From Murinocardiopsis flavida (lineage in GTDB: Bacteria > Actinomycetota > Actinomycetes > Streptosporangiales > Streptosporangiaceae): a stretch of 64,000 nucleotides of DNA. The number at the start of each line of letters is the position of its first letter. The stretch's first letter is position 1. Of the stretch, positions 25,385 to 33,020 are shown one piece after another. The notes beneath the pieces are model-generated. The model was not told the DNA's origin. It did no database searches and was given only the letters and a program-made list of their open reading frames with translations. The position numbers were made by a program, and so were the translations under genes. Location: positions 359,734 to 423,733 of the forward strand of contig NZ_PYGA01000003.1 in assembly GCF_003014485.1 (NCBI RefSeq), written 5' to 3'.

Positions 25385-27991
25385 TCAGACGCCCTGGCGG
25401 GTCGGCCCCGGGCCGGTGCGGGAGCCCGCAGCGCCCGACCGCTGCCCCGATTCTGCCGGTTCGGCCGCCGCGATGTCGGCGACCCCCGTGATGCGGTGCA
25501 CGGCGAAGCGGCTCACCGCCGCGCGGGTGGCGTCATAGGCGGTGAGGAAGCCGCCCTCGACCCGCGCCGGGTCGACGATGCGGCTGCTCGCGCGCCCGTC
25601 GGCGTCCTGGTAGCCGATCCACACCCGGCGCCCCTGCGACGCCGCGGCCGAGAGCACCGTGAGCGTGTGCGACGCGGCCGAACGGGGCGGGTCGCTGCCC
25701 GGCGGGTCGATCGGGTGGCGTTCCGCGTTCGCCGCCTCGTCGCCGGCCCGCACCGCGCGCACCGACGCCGCGCGCTCGGCGGGCCCCGGCTGGGGCGGCT
25801 CGGCGGCGCCGGCCGCGACGGTGCCCGCGTCGCTGCGCCGCACCTCGGGGCGGCTCAGCTGGACGGACCCGTCCACCGACTCGGGCACCGCCGGGTAGCC
25901 GAGCTCGGCCAGCCGCGCGAGGAGGACCGGCCGGGCGGTGCGGCTCGCGAGGACGGTCGGCGCCAGGCGGACCAGGGCGAGGTCGGCCGTCCTGCGGTCG
26001 CCCGCCAACTCGGCGAGCACCGAGGGGTCGTCGCAGCGCAGGTAGCTCGACGCGGTCCCCACGCGCAGCCGCCCGTGCCTGCGCGCCACGTCGGAGATGA
26101 GGTAGCGCAGCGGCTGCGGCAGCGGGGTCGTGGAGTGCCGCTCCAGCAGTTCGGTGAGCTCGGCGGCGCCCCGCCCCGAGTCCAGCGCCCGCCGCACCGA
26201 GGCGTCGCTGAACCGGTACACGGTCGCCCCGCCGGTGGACTCGACGTCGGCGGCCAGCGCGAGCTCCCGCGCGAGAGCGGGCACCAGGGGGCCGGGCGCG
26301 ACGGCGGTGAGATCGCCTTGGACGAGGAAATGGTCGAGCTGCTCGGGCAGCTCCGGAGCGAGCGACGCCTCGGCGGCCGACGCCTCCGCGAGCGTGCCAC
26401 CCTCGCGCAGCTCGGCCAGCAGCGCCCTGCCGTGCGGGGAGAGCGCGCCGCGCCCCGTGAGCCCCAGCACCGCGGCCTCGTTCGTCGCGGCGGCGACCAG
26501 CTCCGTGTAGGCGGGGCCCTGGCGCCGCGGACGCAGCCAGGCGAGGCGCTCGGCCACGGACTCCGCGGTGGGCGCGCAGCCCTCCGGGGCCGCCGCGAGC
26601 GCGTCGAGGACGTCCACGCGCACCTCGCGCGCCGACCGGCGCTCCAGCCCTTCGCCCAGGACGTTGCGGGTGCGGCCGCGCGCGTCCTTGGACCCGCTCA
26701 GGCTCGGCACCCGGCTCCCGCGCAGCCACGCCGCTGCCAACGCGGCCCAGCGCGCGGCGGGCTCCGCCGCCCGCCACAGGTCGTAGCCGGTGCTCGGCAG
26801 CCACTCGCCGTCGACGTCACCGTCCGCCGCGAGCAGCCCGGCGGCGTAGGCGGTCTCGGCGAGGACAGCGGTGGTCGCCTCGTCGGAGTCGAGCGCCCGC
26901 GCGGCGATGCGCAGCTCCCGCACGCCGAGGCCGCCGTTGCGCAGCACAGCGGGCGGGTCGGCGCCCCACAGCTCCAGCAGCTCCTCGACGGAGCGCACGG
27001 CGGTGAACGCCTGGCCGGCCGCCGCGCGCAGGGCGAGTCGCGGCGTGTGCTGCGGGCCGGTCAGCGGGGGCGGCCCGGGTGCGGCGGCCACGGCCGTCCC
27101 CGGCCCGGCGGCGGCGCCGGGTGCGCTGTCGGGTGTGCTGTTGGTTGCGCTGTCGGCGTGCGCGGCGGAGCGCCGGGCGAGGCGGCCGCGGCGCAGGTGC
27201 AGGGCGACCTCGCGGGGGAGGGTCACGGTATCGGGGCCGGTCGCGATCAGCAGGCCGCGCGCGAGCAGCCGGTCGATGGGCGACACGGCCGACGCGACGT
27301 CGACCTGCCGCGCCGCTCCGTTGACGCTGCCGTGCGGCGGCCCCCAGGCGAGCCGCTCCAGCACGCCGCGGGCGTCCGCTCCGGCCGCCGCGATCAGCGG
27401 TTCGAGCCGGTCGGGGCGTGCCAGCGCATCGGCGGCCCGCTCGGCGGGGCCGCCCGCCCCGTACCCGCCGGGGAGCCCGAGCGCGGCGGTGACCCGTTCG
27501 ACGCCCTCGGCGGGCAGCTCGTCGAGCAGCGCCGCCAACGGCGGGCCGAGGCCCAGCGGGGTGGTGAGGATGGTGCGCAGCACCGCGACCGGCCGCACCC
27601 GCCCGCCGTCCGACCACACCAGCGCGGTCGCGAGCAGGTGCCCGACGGTGTCGCGGACGGCCTCGGCCGGCGCCTCCAGCAGGTCGGGGAGCGCGTCCGG
27701 ATCGGTGCCGGTGTCGCCGCCGGCGCGCCAAGGGCCGCTCAGCCGGTCGTCGCCCAGCGCCACCAGCGCTTCGAGGACATGCAGCCCGAAGCGGTCGAGG
27801 CGGTCGAGGACGCGCAGCACCGCAGGTTTCGCCACCGCGCGCGCCGCCAGCGCTCCGATGTCGGCGGGGACCGGGGTGATGAGGTCGGGCCGCGCGGCGA
27901 ACAGCGCGTCGAGCCCGCTGTCGGGCCGGTCGCGCAGCCACGCGGTGAAGGTGTGCGGCCGCCCGCCTCCCCGTCGCTCGTTCTCACTCAT
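25385..27991 (-). CDS. Helicase-C-like protein with C-terminal WYL domain
   Basis: 868 residues. The middle carries the helicase-associated C-terminal-type domain (LDHFLVQGDLTAVAPGPL... SLAPELPEQLDHFL) found in actinobacterial proteins encoded next to XPB. There is no Walker A or DEAD box, so it is not a helicase itself. The last 130 residues (HTLTVLSAAASQGRRVWIGY, SRIVDPARVEGGFLTAYD, RFAVHRITGVADI) are a WYL ligand/nucleic-acid-sensing domain. The ATG at 27991 starts MSENERRGGG. The same XPB/helicase-C pairing is seen in mycobacteria, suggesting a joint repair function. Confidence 0.88.
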   Translation of the reverse strand: MSENERRGGGRPHTFTAWLRDRPDSGLDALFAARPDLITPVPADIGALAARAVAKPAVLRVLDRLDRFGLHVLEALVALGDDRLSGPWRAGGDTGTDPDALPDLLEAPAEAVRDTVGHLLATALVWSDGGRVRPVAVLRTILTTPLGLGPPLAALLDELPAEGVERVTAALGLPGGYGAGGPAERAADALARPDRLEPLIAAAGADARGVLERLAWGPPHGSVNGAARQVDVASAVSPIDRLLARGLLIATGPDTVTLPREVALHLRRGRLARRSAAHADSATNSTPDSAPGAAAGPGTAVAAAPGPPPLTGPQHTPRLALRAAAGQAFTAVRSVEELLELWGADPPAVLRNGGLGVRELRIAARALDSDEATTAVLAETAYAAGLLAADGDVDGEWLPSTGYDLWRAAEPAARWAALAAAWLRGSRVPSLSGSKDARGRTRNVLGEGLERRSAREVRVDVLDALAAAPEGCAPTAESVAERLAWLRPRRQGPAYTELVAAATNEAAVLGLTGRGALSPHGRALLAELREGGTLAEASAAEASLAPELPEQLDHFLVQGDLTAVAPGPLVPALARELALAADVESTGGATVYRFSDASVRRALDSGRGAAELTELLERHSTTPLPQPLRYLISDVARRHGRLRVGTASSYLRCDDPSVLAELAGDRRTADLALVRLAPTVLASRTARPVLLARLAELGYPAVPESVDGSVQLSRPEVRRSDAGTVAAGAAEPPQPGPAERAASVRAVRAGDEAANAERHPIDPPGSDPPRSAASHTLTVLSAAASQGRRVWIGYQDADGRASSRIVDPARVEGGFLTAYDATRAAVSRFAVHRITGVADIAAAEPAESGQRSGAAGSRTGPGPTRQGV

Positions 27992-28014
27992 CGGTGTCAA
28001 CGCTATGCCATCGC

Positions 28015-28095
28015 ACGGCCCAGGGGCCGCGGTCGGACGTCGCCGCAGCCCAGGGGCTGCGGTCGGGCGTCGCGGCGGCTTGGGGGCGCGGTCGC
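28015..28095. repeat. Imperfect 30-base tandem repeats
   Basis: About 2.7 copies of a unit with CCCAGGGGC(C/T)GCGGTCGG(A/G)CGTCGC, each containing a small CCCAGGGG-centred palindrome. They fill the start of the gap between the helicase-C gene and the next gene. Confidence 0.75.
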
Positions 28096-28128
28096 CTCGG
28101 CCCGGGGCTGGCGCGGACGGTACGGCGT

Positions 28129-28176
28129 GGTGTTTCGTGCCGCCGGGTGCTTCGCATCCGCGACGGCGGCACACGC
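28129..28176. repeat. Dispersed repeat, copy A
   Basis: Contains GTGCCGCCGGGTGCTTCGCA. The 33-base core is shared, with two mismatches, with a second copy at 63758-63790, about 35.6 kb away and in the same orientation. Confidence 0.85.
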
Positions 28177-28364
28177 CCTGGGTCGGGGGTGTGCGGTGAG
28201 GGCGGCGGCGGCCCACTCCCTGGGGCGGAAGTGTGCGGTTGGGTGGCCTTGCCGGTAGGCCGTTTGCCGGGGTGGGTGTTGTGGTCGTGGGATACCACCC
28301 CCATTGGCCACGCCCAGAATGCGATCTTCGGGCACCATGTCTTCTACGACGGAGGGGGCCGGCA

Positions 28365-29228
28365 ATGACGGAGCGGGCGGAGCAGCTCGTCCTGGAGTAC
28401 TTGGCGAAGGCGTCGGACGCCGCGCAGCAGTACCTGCTGCCCACGCGGCGCACCGCCTACGTCGCCGATCTGCGGGACCGGATCGACGCCGCGCGGGCCA
28501 AGGGCAAGGGCGACGACGACGCACGGGTGCGGCAGGTACTGCGCAGGTTCGGCGACCCGGTCGCGCTGGTCGCCCGCGAGGTGGCCGAGAAGGCCGAAGC
28601 CGAGCGGGCCGCCGCCGATTCCGGTGCCGCGGACCCGGAACGGACCACCCACGCCGTGAGCGGCAAGAAGCCCAAGCGGTCGCTGGGGCGGCTGGCGCAG
28701 CCGGTCCGGCTGGAGCGCGACCCGCCGCCGTGGCGGGGCGGCCCCAAGCGGTCCCGGCTGCGGCGCCGCGCCGACATCGACCCCGCCCCCGCGGGCGGCG
28801 CGAAGACCGCCTTCACGGGCGGCGGCGGGTCCGCAGGCGGCGGCGGGCTCCGCGAGAACTCGCCCGCGATGCTGATGCTGTGGTTCGCCACCGCGGCGCG
28901 GCGGTACCCCATGGACGTGTTCTCGATCGCCCTCTACCTGGTCAGCGGGCTCATCACCGCCATAGCCTTCGTGTGGGTCATCGGGGCGGTCCAAGTGGTG
29001 CTCAGCTCGGTGTGGGAGGTCAACGACAAGTGGGTGGCGGTGGGCGTGCCGGTCGCGGCGACGGCGATCGGCATGGCGCTGTGGCAGGGCAACGCCCCGT
29101 TCATCGACCAGGTGATCCTGGAGTCGCTGCTCGACACCGGACTGATCGGCCTCCGGATCGGCGTCGCCGCCAGCGCGGTCGTCCTCGCGGTGCGCATCGC
29201 GCGGATCGCCCGCTCGGAAGGGGCCTGA
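28365..29228 (+). CDS. Membrane protein with HAAS-like N-terminal helical domain
   Basis: 287 residues from an ATG at 28365 with GGAGGGGG before it. Residues 1-85 (EQLVLEYLAKASDAAQQYLL, RRTAYVADLRDRIDAARAK, VRQVLRRFGDPVALVAREVA) resemble HAAS/DUF1700-type cytosolic domains that associate with PadR regulators. A basic, Gly-rich linker follows, then three membrane helices (about 185-210, 225-240 and 258-280). Function unknown; the domain call is by pattern only. Confidence 0.7.
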   Translation: MTERAEQLVLEYLAKASDAAQQYLLPTRRTAYVADLRDRIDAARAKGKGDDDARVRQVLRRFGDPVALVAREVAEKAEAERAAADSGAADPERTTHAVSGKKPKRSLGRLAQPVRLERDPPPWRGGPKRSRLRRRADIDPAPAGGAKTAFTGGGGSAGGGGLRENSPAMLMLWFATAARRYPMDVFSIALYLVSGLITAIAFVWVIGAVQVVLSSVWEVNDKWVAVGVPVAATAIGMALWQGNAPFIDQVILESLLDTGLIGLRIGVAASAVVLAVRIARIARSEGA

Positions 29229-29718
29229 CGGCACCGGACCGGCTCGTTCATCACTCGGTAAACACTCAGGAATATCCGTCTTGACCTGCGTATTTACGTG
29301 CGTGAACGGCGATTTCCGTGGGTAATCATTGGACGTGCGTTCGAGTTTCGCGGCGGCGACGCCGCGGAGCGCGGCGCCGGCACGCGGCACACCGGCCGCG
29401 CTGCGCGGCGCCGAGATCGACGGCGTCCCGCGACCGCCTGGTTCCCGTCCCACAACTCCGCAACCGGCGACCGCAGGGATGCCGCCAGAGAGGCCCGGAG
29501 ATCCGCGTCCGGGCCTCTCGCCTCCCAAGGGCCACGTAACGGTCCGAGCCGAGGTCGGGGTCGCCGAAACTCGGCGGATAATAGCCTCGCCTGCCGGACC
29601 CGTCGCGCACTAGCCTGAAACCGCCCACACGGGAATATGTGGGACGAGACGGCTCCGCGGGCGTTCGCCGCGGCACCGCCGCCCTCCTGGTCCAACGGCG
29701 AGAACGATGAGGTCACAC
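29229..29718. other. 490-base intergenic stretch before the cold-shock gene
   Basis: No convincing gene on either strand. The first 110 bases are less GC-rich (AATATCC, TATTTACG, GGTAATCATTGG). A perfect 12-bp hairpin lies at 29488-29519. The remainder probably holds the promoter and 5' leader of the cold-shock gene; such leaders are often long and structured. Confidence 0.55.
29488..29519. terminator. Perfect 12-bp hairpin
   Basis: GAGAGGCCCGGA (29488-29499) pairs with TCCGGGCCTCTC (29508-29519), with an 8-base loop. It sits 260 bases after the preceding stop codon, so it may instead end an untranslated RNA or belong to the csp leader. Confidence 0.65.
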
Positions 29719-30102
29719 GTGCCCACCGGCAAGGTCAAGTGGTACGACAGCGATAAGGGTTTCGGCTTCCTCACCCGCGACGACGGCGGCGAGGTATTCG
29801 TGCACTCCTCCGCGTTGCCGGCGGACGCCACCTCGCTCCGCGCCGGCCAGCGGGTGGAGTTCGGTATCGCCGAGGGCCGCAAGGGCGCGCAGGCCCTCCA
29901 GGTGCGGCTGCTCGACGCGCCGCGGTCGGTCGCGAAGGCCATGCGCAAGAAGCCCGACCAGATGGTCGTGATCGTCGAGGACCTCATCAAGCTCCTCGAC
30001 GGCGTCTCGACGACGTATCGTAGAGGTAAGCACCCCGACCAGCGCGAGGCGGCGAAGATCGCACAGGTGCTCCGGGTCGTCGCCGATGACCTGGAGGCGT
30101 AG
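29719..30102 (+). CDS. Cold-shock-domain protein with C-terminal helical extension
   Basis: 127 residues. The cold-shock OB fold occupies residues 1-65: PTGKVKWYDSDKGFGFLTRDD with RNP1 (KGFGF) and RNP2 (VFVHSSAL). A 60-residue helical tail (RKKPDQMVVIVEDLIKLLDG...KIAQVLRVVADDLEA) is typical of the longer actinobacterial cold-shock proteins. Binds single-stranded RNA or DNA. The GTG at 29719 has GAGG upstream and gives the family start VPTGKVKW; the ATG 12 bases earlier would add MRSH. Next gene is DUF3027, a common neighbour. Confidence 0.94.
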   Translation: MPTGKVKWYDSDKGFGFLTRDDGGEVFVHSSALPADATSLRAGQRVEFGIAEGRKGAQALQVRLLDAPRSVAKAMRKKPDQMVVIVEDLIKLLDGVSTTYRRGKHPDQREAAKIAQVLRVVADDLEA

Positions 30103-30300
30103 GCCCGCAAAGGCCGCGCGCCGCCCTCGGGCGGCAGCCTCGGTGCGGCCTCGAAAATGGCCTCAGTGCGGACAAGAGTCGCGCGCCACGACCCCGGTCC
30201 CGGTCGGGGGCGCGCCAAGCACGACTCCGATTGACGTAACGGTCGGCTATCGATCGGCGTTGTGGTCAAGTCGGTACTCGTAATCAGCGAAAATGGAGCC

Positions 30301-31101
30301 GTGAGCCCTACCCGTCGTTCTCCAGACAAGGCATGTGTCGAGGCGGAAGAACTGGCCTGCGCCTCCGCCGCCGAAATCGGGCGGCCGGAGTGGGTCGGCG
30401 AACACCTCGGCTCCCAGATCGAAGGCGACCGCGTCGTCACCCACCTGTTCAGGTGCCTCGATCCCGCGTACCCGGGGTGGCACTACGCCGTCACGGTCGC
30501 ACGCGCGTCCCGCGCCAAGTACGTCACCGTCAATGAGTCCGTCCTGCTGCCCGGCACCGACGCGCTGCTCGCCCCCGAGTGGCTGCCGTGGAAGGAGCGG
30601 CTGCGCCCCGGCGACCTCGGCGTGGGCGACATCCTGCCCAGCGGCGACGACGACGACCGCCTCATGCCCGGCTACGCCCAGGTGCCGGAGGACGACCTCG
30701 CCGAAGAGGGCGTCGACAAGCAGATGGTGTGGGAGCTCGGCCTCGGCCGGGCCCGCGTGCTGTCGGAGGTGGGCCGCGAGTCCGCTGCCGAGCGCTGGTA
30801 CAACGGCGCTTCCGGGCCGCGGAGCCCCATCGCCGGGGCCGCGCCCGCGAAGTGCGCGTCGTGCGGGTTCATGACCCCGCTGGCGGGCGAGTTCCGGCAG
30901 ATGTTCGGGGTGTGCGCCAACGAGTTCGCCCCCGACGACGGCCGGGTCGTCTCGCTCGACCACGGCTGCGGCGCCCACTCCGAGGCGGCGGTTCCGGCGC
31001 CGGGCGTCGAACCCCCGTCGCCGGTCATCGACGAGATGGGCTACGACCACATCGTGTTCGACGACACAACGGAGCTCGAACTCGTCGCCTCCGACACCTG
31101 A
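30301..31101 (+). CDS. DUF3027 protein
   Basis: 266 residues. Contains the DUF3027 core EEIG-like AAEIGRPEWVGEHLGSQIEG, HYAVTVARASRAKYVTVNE, LLPGTDALLAPEWLPWKERL and a metal-binding-like Cys cluster (KCASCGFM...FGVCANE...HGCGAH) near residues 185-230. Function unknown but widely conserved in actinobacteria beside the cold-shock gene. The GTG at 30301 follows GGAG closely; an in-frame GTG at 30262 would add 13 residues without a ribosome site. Confidence 0.88.
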   Translation: MSPTRRSPDKACVEAEELACASAAEIGRPEWVGEHLGSQIEGDRVVTHLFRCLDPAYPGWHYAVTVARASRAKYVTVNESVLLPGTDALLAPEWLPWKERLRPGDLGVGDILPSGDDDDRLMPGYAQVPEDDLAEEGVDKQMVWELGLGRARVLSEVGRESAAERWYNGASGPRSPIAGAAPAKCASCGFMTPLAGEFRQMFGVCANEFAPDDGRVVSLDHGCGAHSEAAVPAPGVEPPSPVIDEMGYDHIVFDDTTELELVASDT

Positions 31102-31245
31102 CACGGGCTCCGCGCCGGCGGACGGCCGCAGCGGCTGTCCGACCCTTCGCGCGCGCCCCCTACCCTGTGACTCGACGATGTCGGACGCGGCGCCTCCGAC
31201 CCGCCTCAGCGGGTCCGGGGCCCGCGCAGGTGGAAGGGGCCCGGG

Positions 31246-32910
31246 GTGGGCGGAAGGCTGATCGGGGCGGGACTCGCGCTGGTCCTGCTCTCCGGGTGTT
31301 CCGCGGGGCCGCCGGGGACCGAGGACGAGGAACCGGAGCCCACCGCGAAGGCGTCGCCCACACCGCAGCCCTCCGTCGCCGCTGCGCCCGACCCCAAGGG
31401 CGCCATCACCACCCGCCCCCTCTACACCGAGCAGATCACCGGCGAGGCGTCGGTCACCCTGCACCGGGTGGACGGCGACACGATGGTCGCCCGGATGAAG
31501 GTGCGCAACGAGAAGGGCGGCGGGTTCCGGGTGTGGCCGGCGCTCGCCGACCAGTCCGGGCCCATCGACCACTACCCGTGGAACGGGTTCTCCGGTGTCG
31601 CGTGGCTCGACCCCGACGGCCGCAGCCTGCACAAGCCCTACTTCCGGCCCGACCGGAGCTGCCTGTGCAGCACCAGCGGCAAGAGCGGCAAGGAGGAGCG
31701 CTACCTCGGCGAGGGCGAGGAGATCGACGTCCACGCGGTGCTCGACGCGCCCCCCGAAGACGTCAAGGCCGTGACCCTGGTCACCTCGCTCGCCGAGCCG
31801 TTCGTCGACGTGCCGATCTCCGACGGCGCACCCGACGGCGTCGAGTTCGACGACCCCGAGGACGAGCCCGACGCCGAACCGGAGACCGCCGACCTGGAGG
31901 CGGTCACCGAGACCCGCGACTCGATGGTGTTCGACAACGCCGACCACTGGGCCGTCAACCTGCCGGCCGACGACCTCTTCTTCCCCAACTCCGCGCGCCT
32001 CACCGGGCTGGGCACCCGGACCCTGGAGGACATGGCCAAGCGCATGCGCGAGGAGCGCGTCACCGAGGCCGCCATCGGCGGGCACACCGACGACAGCGAC
32101 GACGCCAGCGTCAGCGGGCCGCTGTCCACGGCGCAGGCCGAGTCCGTGGAAAAGGCCCTCGGCGAAGGGCTCAAGGGGCGCGTGGCGCTCACGGCGAAGG
32201 GCTACGGCAACGGCAACCCCATCGCCGACAACGGCACCGACCCCGGGCGCGAGCGCAACCGCCGGATCACCATCAGCCTCCCCAAGGACCAGGAGCTGCA
32301 CCCGATGGCGCCGGCCCCGCCCTCGGGGTCGCCATCGCCCGGCGCGAGCCCGTCGCCCGAGCCGCCGGACGCGCCCTCGCCCACCCCCTCGACCCCGCTG
32401 TGGAACGGGCCTTCGCCGACCCCGTCGGCCGGCCCCGGCGACCGCCGCGGCAAGGGCCGCCCCGCGGCGGAGTTCGCCGTGACCGGCGCCGCGGCGGCGG
32501 GTGAGGAGCCGCGGGTCGACGTCGCCCTCACCGGCCTGCGCGCCGTCAGCGAGCGCAGCGCCCTGCTCGGCTACGAGGTGACCAACCCGGGCGACGAAGA
32601 GGTCCTGCTCAACCTCGACAGCGTTTCCGACCAGTGGCGCGCGTTCCGGGCGGGCGCCGCCCACGCGGTGTACCTCGACAGCCCGGGCGACCTGCGGGCC
32701 CACCCGGTGCGGGTGCGCAGCGTCGACGACGAGAAGGCCGCGCCGTACTGCCTGTGCAGCTCGACGTCCGGCATCTCCAACGGCACCGACACCCTCGGCC
32801 CGGGGCAGACCCGGCGCTTCTACGCGGTGCTGCCCATCGAGCCGGGCGCGAAAGCGGCCTCTGTGAAGATCGGGGTCATGCCCGAGATGAAGGGCGTCCG
32901 GATCGACTGA
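31246..32910 (+). CDS. OmpA-domain lipoprotein with two similar flanking domains
   Basis: 554 residues from a GTG. A lipoprotein signal ends LALVLLSGC (lipid on Cys18). Layout: acidic/Thr-Pro linker; beta domain A (about 50-205) with RSCLCSTSGKSG; OmpA-like peptidoglycan-binding domain (about 232-348) with GHTDDSDD, LSTAQAESV and NGTDPGRERNRRITIS; Pro/Ser linker (350-400); beta domain B (about 410-554) with PYCLCSSTSGISNG. Domains A and B share the CLCSxxSG motif and overall pattern, so they look duplicated. Expected on the outer face of the membrane, tied to the wall through the OmpA domain. Confidence 0.85.
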   Translation: MGGRLIGAGLALVLLSGCSAGPPGTEDEEPEPTAKASPTPQPSVAAAPDPKGAITTRPLYTEQITGEASVTLHRVDGDTMVARMKVRNEKGGGFRVWPALADQSGPIDHYPWNGFSGVAWLDPDGRSLHKPYFRPDRSCLCSTSGKSGKEERYLGEGEEIDVHAVLDAPPEDVKAVTLVTSLAEPFVDVPISDGAPDGVEFDDPEDEPDAEPETADLEAVTETRDSMVFDNADHWAVNLPADDLFFPNSARLTGLGTRTLEDMAKRMREERVTEAAIGGHTDDSDDASVSGPLSTAQAESVEKALGEGLKGRVALTAKGYGNGNPIADNGTDPGRERNRRITISLPKDQELHPMAPAPPSGSPSPGASPSPEPPDAPSPTPSTPLWNGPSPTPSAGPGDRRGKGRPAAEFAVTGAAAAGEEPRVDVALTGLRAVSERSALLGYEVTNPGDEEVLLNLDSVSDQWRAFRAGAAHAVYLDSPGDLRAHPVRVRSVDDEKAAPYCLCSSTSGISNGTDTLGPGQTRRFYAVLPIEPGAKAASVKIGVMPEMKGVRID

Positions 32911-33020
32911 CCGCCCGGCCGGGAAGGTGGGGTGTCCGCCCGGGGTGGCGCAGCGCGTTCCGGATCCGTTGCGGGGCCGGGGTCGCGTAGGTTGGGTTCG
33001 CACCGATCCAGGAGGTCAGC

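Larger units (their letters stand above)
27992..28364. other. 373-base divergent gap rich in repeats
   Basis: No gene is seen. The stretch holds the 30-base tandem repeats (28015-28095), a member of a dispersed repeat (28129-28176), and a second pair of related roughly 38-base units with CACGCCCTGGG / CACTCCCTGGG and GTGTGCGGT (about 28170-28245). Promoters for both divergent genes must lie here but none stands out. Confidence 0.65.
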
